Source: Chryseobacterium artocarpi (GTDB lineage: Bacteria; Bacteroidota; Bacteroidia; Flavobacteriales; Weeksellaceae). Taken from it: a stretch of 64,000 bases of DNA. Of the stretch, positions 61,242 through 64,000 are shown piece after piece. The notes under the pieces were generated by a model. It worked only from the letters and a program-made list of their open reading frames with translations, was not told where the DNA came from and did not search any database. A program made the translations under genes and the position numbers. Location of the stretch: positions 372,001-436,000 of the forward strand of contig NZ_MAYH01000023.1 of assembly GCF_001684975.1 (NCBI RefSeq). Direction: 5' to 3'. The stretch's first letter is position 1; every line of letters begins with the position of its first letter.

Positions 61242-61712
61242 TTATTGAATGGAAGGCAATAAGTTCTTACTTTTAATAATAGCATTATCTTCTTCAATCT
61301 TTTTTAATTTCATAGTAAGATTATTTTCATTTGATATTTCTATAGTTCCATCACAATCATTTCTCCTTAATTTAGTTATCATATTTGGCTTTATCATATA
61401 AATGTAGTTTTTATTGTTACATAATACCAGAAGACTTCCTGTGGTATGAGTTATATTTAATGATATACTATACATTCCATTAGCACCTTTGAATTTTGTA
61501 TTATCCTGAAGATTTTCAATAGAAACAAGCTCACTAAACTCTTTTATAATCATTTCCTTTTGATTTAATGTAATTTCTTTATTATCATAGTAATAATCAG
61601 CAATTATTTGATTTAGATGACTCCTCGAAACAATTTGTCTTTTTTTAGAAATACAGCTACAAAATAGTAAGATTATAAGACTGTTCAGTAAATACAATTT
61701 TCTTTTATTCAT
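61242..61712 (-). CDS. Small lipoprotein of the Rhs-associated region
   Basis: 156 residues. LLFCSC gives the lipobox near residue 20, followed by ISKKRQIVSR. The body is beta-rich; NENNLTMKLKKIEEDN lies near the end. No family is recognised. A 40-codon ORF upstream (61705-61827) overlaps its start by 8 nt. Lipoproteins in Rhs clusters often act as periplasmic immunity proteins, but no matching toxin is adjacent. Confidence 0.5.
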   Translation of the reverse strand: MNKRKLYLLNSLIILLFCSCISKKRQIVSRSHLNQIIADYYYDNKEITLNQKEMIIKEFSELVSIENLQDNTKFKGANGMYSISLNITHTTGSLLVLCNNKNYIYMIKPNMITKLRRNDCDGTIEISNENNLTMKLKKIEEDNAIIKSKNLLPSIQ

Positions 61713-61827
61713 TTCTTTGTTTAATAGATTGTTCCATTATTTCTTTTTCCTTCTGATCTGGGACCACTTCACTTTCAGGTCCTTTTAAATCTTGGTTAGC
61801 TTTGTCTACACTGATCTGAATAATCAT
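61705..61827 (-). CDS. Very small Lys/Glu-rich ORF overlapping the lipoprotein start
   Basis: 40 codons from ATG at 61827 (MIIQISVDKANQDLKGPESE), ending inside the start of the lipoprotein gene. Amino-acid use looks protein-like and the overlap is operon-like. It could be a real leader peptide, the last segment of a lost toxin gene, or chance. Confidence 0.35.
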   Translation of the reverse strand: MIIQISVDKANQDLKGPESEVVPDQKEKEIMEQSIKQRNE

Positions 61828-61840
61828 TTTCTAATTTAAC

Positions 61841-61875
61841 AAAAAAACCATTGTGATCACAATGGTTTTTATTTA
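61841..61875. terminator. Palindromic terminator in the remnant region
   Basis: AAAAACCATTGTG and CACAATGGTTTTT form a perfect stem around AT (a perfect palindrome). It marks the boundary between the small ORF and the upstream toxin-gene remnants. Confidence 0.7.
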
Positions 61876-61900
61876 AAGAGACTTTGTGTATTAATTCTTT

Positions 61901-62071
61901 TTACAGAAAAGATTTTGCATTGTTTGTATATTCAATCTTATAATGATTTTTGTCTTTATCTACATATATAAATTTATATTTTGGTAATTGTTTTTTATTT
62001 AATTTTATTGTTTGTTTATGATCAATTATAATTGTCGCCTCTTTATTATTTAAAATAAATGTAGAGGTTCT
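61901..62071 (-). pseudogene. C-terminal protein fragment without a start
   Basis: A 57-codon frame on the minus strand (RTSTFILNNKEATIIIDH) has no start codon and is preceded by a stop at 62072. Composition suggests a real C-terminal tail of a lost protein. No family is recognised. Confidence 0.3.
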
Positions 62072-62074
62072 CTA

Positions 62075-62260
62075 ATGTCTAAAATCTTATTTTTCTTCTG
62101 TTTTGGTTTTGGTTTTCTGGCTTCTGCACAGGAAAAGAAACAAGATTCTGGAGTTTACGAATATAAACGCCGCATTTTCTATCCTTATGACTGTTCTTGT
62201 CTGGGAAAAGTAATTTATAAAGAACTATCAGTATTTTTAGTCGACTGTGGTCCAACTTAA
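62075..62260 (+). pseudogene. Truncated secreted-protein fragment
   Basis: 61 codons beginning with a convincing signal peptide (MSKILFFFCFGFGFLASAQ) and then a short Tyr/Lys-rich mature part. The last 15 or so codons are antisense to the toxin fragment at 62215-62469, so the 3' end is probably a junction and not native sequence. It may be a remnant of a gene inverted or joined here. Confidence 0.35.
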
Positions 62261-62469
62261 GTTCCTTTATTTGAAAAACCATCTCTTTCATCAGGAGCAA
62301 TAATAGTAACGTCTTTCATTTCTTTAGAGCCTGACATTTTTTCTGCTACAGATTCTGTAAGATTTCCATTTTTATCAACTGTGGTTCTTCCTGTTCTGCA
62401 AGAATGCAATACAACGGTAAAACCTTCTTTGCTTTCAGAGTTTTTCAAAGTCACAAACTTTACGCGTCA
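62215..62469 (-). pseudogene. Orphan toxin tip with caspase/CHAT-like Cys motif, broken by a stop
   Basis: On the minus strand a start-less frame (RVKFVTLKNSESKEGF then VVLHSCRTGRT and VTIIAPDERD) runs to a TAA at 62257 and continues in frame with VGPQSTKNTDSS to a second stop at 62215; a GAA-to-TAA change would explain the first stop. LHSCRTG resembles the catalytic Cys strand of CHAT/caspase-like peptidases, and similar tips occur at the ends of Rhs proteins. No upstream Rhs core is attached. Confidence 0.5.
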
Positions 62470-62478
62470 AAAAACTTC

Positions 62479-62973
62479 TTATTTGTTCAAAGGCGGAAGA
62501 TTATATGGAGAAAATAATTGTTTAATATAGCAAAGACTTTTTAAATTATCTGAAGTATAAATATTATCCATTCCTCGTTCTCTACACATTTGAGTTTGTT
62601 CATCCAACTTGATGCAATCGGGAACAAAAGACAAAGGACTTGCTGTATCAATATTTTTGGGTATATAGTCTTCAGGTCTAATCATTCTTTTTAAATTAAA
62701 AACATTGTATATGTCTCCAACTTTAATAGATTTGCATTTAATTGATGCATCTTTTTTTGAAACAATTTTATAATTTCTATCCTTAAAATTTAAGTAAACC
62801 AAATAATAATTATTAATCGAATCGATTTTATAAACAGTATATCCATCTACACTATCTTTTTCAAAATACACATTTTTATTTGTCTTGCAACTAATCAATG
62901 TTCCGATACATAAAATAAAAAAGAAGAAGATAAACAGATAATTTTTTAATTTAATATGTTGTAAATGTTCCAT
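62479..62973 (-). CDS. Lipoprotein overlapping the Rhs gene, candidate immunity protein
   Basis: 164 residues from ATG 62973; a longer frame from 63039 is rejected because it extends into the toxin gene and places the hydrophobic segment far from the N-terminus. YLFIFFFFILCIGTLISC is a signal with a lipidated Cys near residue 29. The body is beta-rich with two further Cys-containing segments. It overlaps the 3' end of the Rhs gene by 23 nt, the tight coupling expected of a toxin-immunity pair. No family is recognised. Confidence 0.6.
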   Translation of the reverse strand: MEHLQHIKLKNYLFIFFFFILCIGTLISCKTNKNVYFEKDSVDGYTVYKIDSINNYYLVYLNFKDRNYKIVSKKDASIKCKSIKVGDIYNVFNLKRMIRPEDYIPKNIDTASPLSFVPDCIKLDEQTQMCRERGMDNIYTSDNLKSLCYIKQLFSPYNLPPLNK

Positions 62974-64000
62974 CTGGATATTTTGTAAAAATTGTTCTAC
63001 CACTTGAATTAAACATAATTTTCTTAACATCTGTACCATTGGTACCTGTTGTTAGACCTGTTGGATTTTTAAGAATCAATCCATCATTTGTCATATATTG
63101 AAGTTCCATATTTCCGCCTGGTTGCTTAACGGCTGCATTATGAGCTCTATAATAAACACTATTTGAATCTAGGGCATCACTTTGTGTAGCTGCACCAACA
63201 TAATTATTTTCTTTTCTGGAAATTAAAGCCCCCTCATAGGATTCTGAAATCTCATGTAGAACACCTTCTCCAGGTTTACCTGCAAAATCACCTAGTCTTC
63301 CCAATATTTCTGGATTAATTGCTTGTTCTCCTGTAACGATTTTTGTGGATGCATCTAAAGAATTTCCTAAAAACGCCCCTCCATTATGGGTCAAACCACT
63401 ACTCGTAGTAAGTTTATTTTCGGCGCTTACATTAACTACAACTGAGTGATCATTAATAATTTTAGCTACATCTGCTGAATTACCCGATAAACTTCCTTTT
63501 GTATTTTGTACATAAGTTATATTTCCACTTTTAGTATCTCTTGATAACGTTATGTCACTTCCTACTGATTTTTGTAATTCTTTTAATGCATTATCTGACT
63601 CCGTCCCATTTATACGAATGTCAGCAACCCCACGTCCATCTGGATCAATAAACCTAATTGGGTTATTCATAGCATAATTATAAGGAGACCACCTTCTATA
63701 TTTCTCCGCCAATGGATCCACCACACCCCATCTTCCTAGATCTGACATATACAACCTCGCTCCATAATCATACATCCCCGTCTCTTGCAATTCCTTCCCG
63801 TTGTATTTATAATTCTTATAATTCCCCTGTCCAAAGAAAGCATTTCCGGTTTTTAGGTGGTTCATTCCAAATGGATAATAATCATTGGCATCCGTAATTT
63901 CAAGAGCGCCTGCGCTGGTTCTGCCAAAGCTTATTCTTACGTTTCCAAGGTGATCCTTGTACTGGTAAATATACTGGTTTTTCTTGTAATCATAAAACCC
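62951..64000 (-). CDS. Rhs polymorphic toxin, C-terminal part (runs off the right edge)
   Basis: 349 codons are visible and the frame continues beyond 64000. YQYKDHLGNVRISFG and YDYGARLYMSDLGRWG are Rhs repeat-associated core motifs, ending in IRFIDPDGR (about residue 125 of the visible part), the usual boundary before the toxic tip. The tip (about 225 residues) contains GEGVLHEISESYEGA, a possible HExxx-type metal site, and YYRAHNAA, so a zincin-like activity is possible but unproven. The protein would be exported and cleaved to deliver the tip. A lipoprotein gene overlaps its 3' end. Confidence 0.85.
   Translation of the reverse strand, partial: GFYDYKKNQYIYQYKDHLGNVRISFGRTSAGALEITDANDYYPFGMNHLKTGNAFFGQGNYKNYKYNGKELQETGMYDYGARLYMSDLGRWGVVDPLAEKYRRWSPYNYAMNNPIRFIDPDGRGVADIRINGTESDNALKELQKSVGSDITLSRDTKSGNITYVQNTKGSLSGNSADVAKIINDHSVVVNVSAENKLTTSSGLTHNGGAFLGNSLDASTKIVTGEQAINPEILGRLGDFAGKPGEGVLHEISESYEGALISRKENNYVGAATQSDALDSNSVYYRAHNAAVKQPGGNMELQYMTNDGLILKNPTGLTTGTNGTDVKKIMFNSSGRTIFTKYPDGTFTTY

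Noticed and set aside
62079..62300. 73-codon leftward frame
   Set aside because: Overlaps remnants on both strands, very basic, no conserved pattern; no evidence it is coding.
62974..63039. Longer start for the Rhs-adjacent lipoprotein
   Set aside because: It extends into the toxin gene and moves the lipobox signal too far from the N-terminus.
1..64000. CRISPR array, insertion sequence or prophage
   Set aside because: No regularly spaced direct repeats, transposase motif or phage structural gene was seen on either strand.

Overview
The window looks like a chromosomal segment of a Chryseobacterium-like member of the Flavobacteriia (Bacteroidota). The evidence is the low GC content, the near absence of Shine-Dalgarno sequences, Bacteroidota-type promoters (TTG-N17-19-TAnnTTTG), five secreted enzymes with a type IX secretion (T9SS) C-terminal sorting domain, bacillithiol-related thiol proteins and several Bacteroidota-restricted families (DUF4230, DUF4932, OMP_b-brl_2 porins). 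No tRNA, rRNA, CRISPR array, insertion sequence or prophage was recognised.

Layout. 1-6.1 kb: end of a MocR-type aminotransferase, a compact four-gene thiol-stress operon (YfiT-like, DUF1569, YtxJ, Crp/Fnr), a DEAD-box helicase, pncA and an RsuA-type pseudouridine synthase. 6.2-11.1 kb: aroB, then four paralogous outer-membrane beta-barrel genes, each with its own sigma-54-type promoter and its own terminator, and a possible sigma-54-driven small RNA between the second and third. 11.2-16.1 kb: a GDPD-family phosphodiesterase, purF, purC, and a DUF3307/SatD pair with three phased operator-like repeats upstream. 16.4-25.8 kb: T9SS-exported endonuclease I, an acyl-CoA dehydrogenase, a DinB protein and two T9SS metzincin proteases. 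26.2-29.4 kb: a lipoprotein with a TNT (NAD+ glycohydrolase toxin)-like domain and a Cys-rich partner gene, then MazG-like, thioredoxin-like and DUF4230 genes. 29.5-33.9 kb: the leucine operon leuACDB. 34-40.6 kb: a helical protein of unknown function, a dipeptidase, a DUF4932 protein, thrS and infC (apparent ATA start).

40.6-55.2 kb: about 14.7 kb of mostly unrecognised lipoproteins and secreted proteins, a histidine kinase/response regulator pair, immunity-like intracellular proteins, an alpha/beta hydrolase and a membrane glycosyltransferase. This block separates infC from rpmI-rplT, which are normally adjacent. Four genes in it share an upstream CCCTG-N4-CAGCC-like motif. 55.2-60.2 kb: rpmI-rplT, a tandem pair of T9SS M28 peptidases and an S41 peptidase. 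60.3-64 kb: the 3' end of an Rhs polymorphic toxin gene running in from the right edge, a lipoprotein overlapping its end (possible immunity protein), and a graveyard of broken toxin and immunity genes.

The strongest leads for new biology are the porin cluster with its candidate sRNA, the SatD operator array, the TNT lipoprotein pair, the foreign-looking block inside the infC-rpmI junction with its shared motif, and the decaying toxin-immunity region at the right end. All assignments are by eye from sequence; no database search was run.
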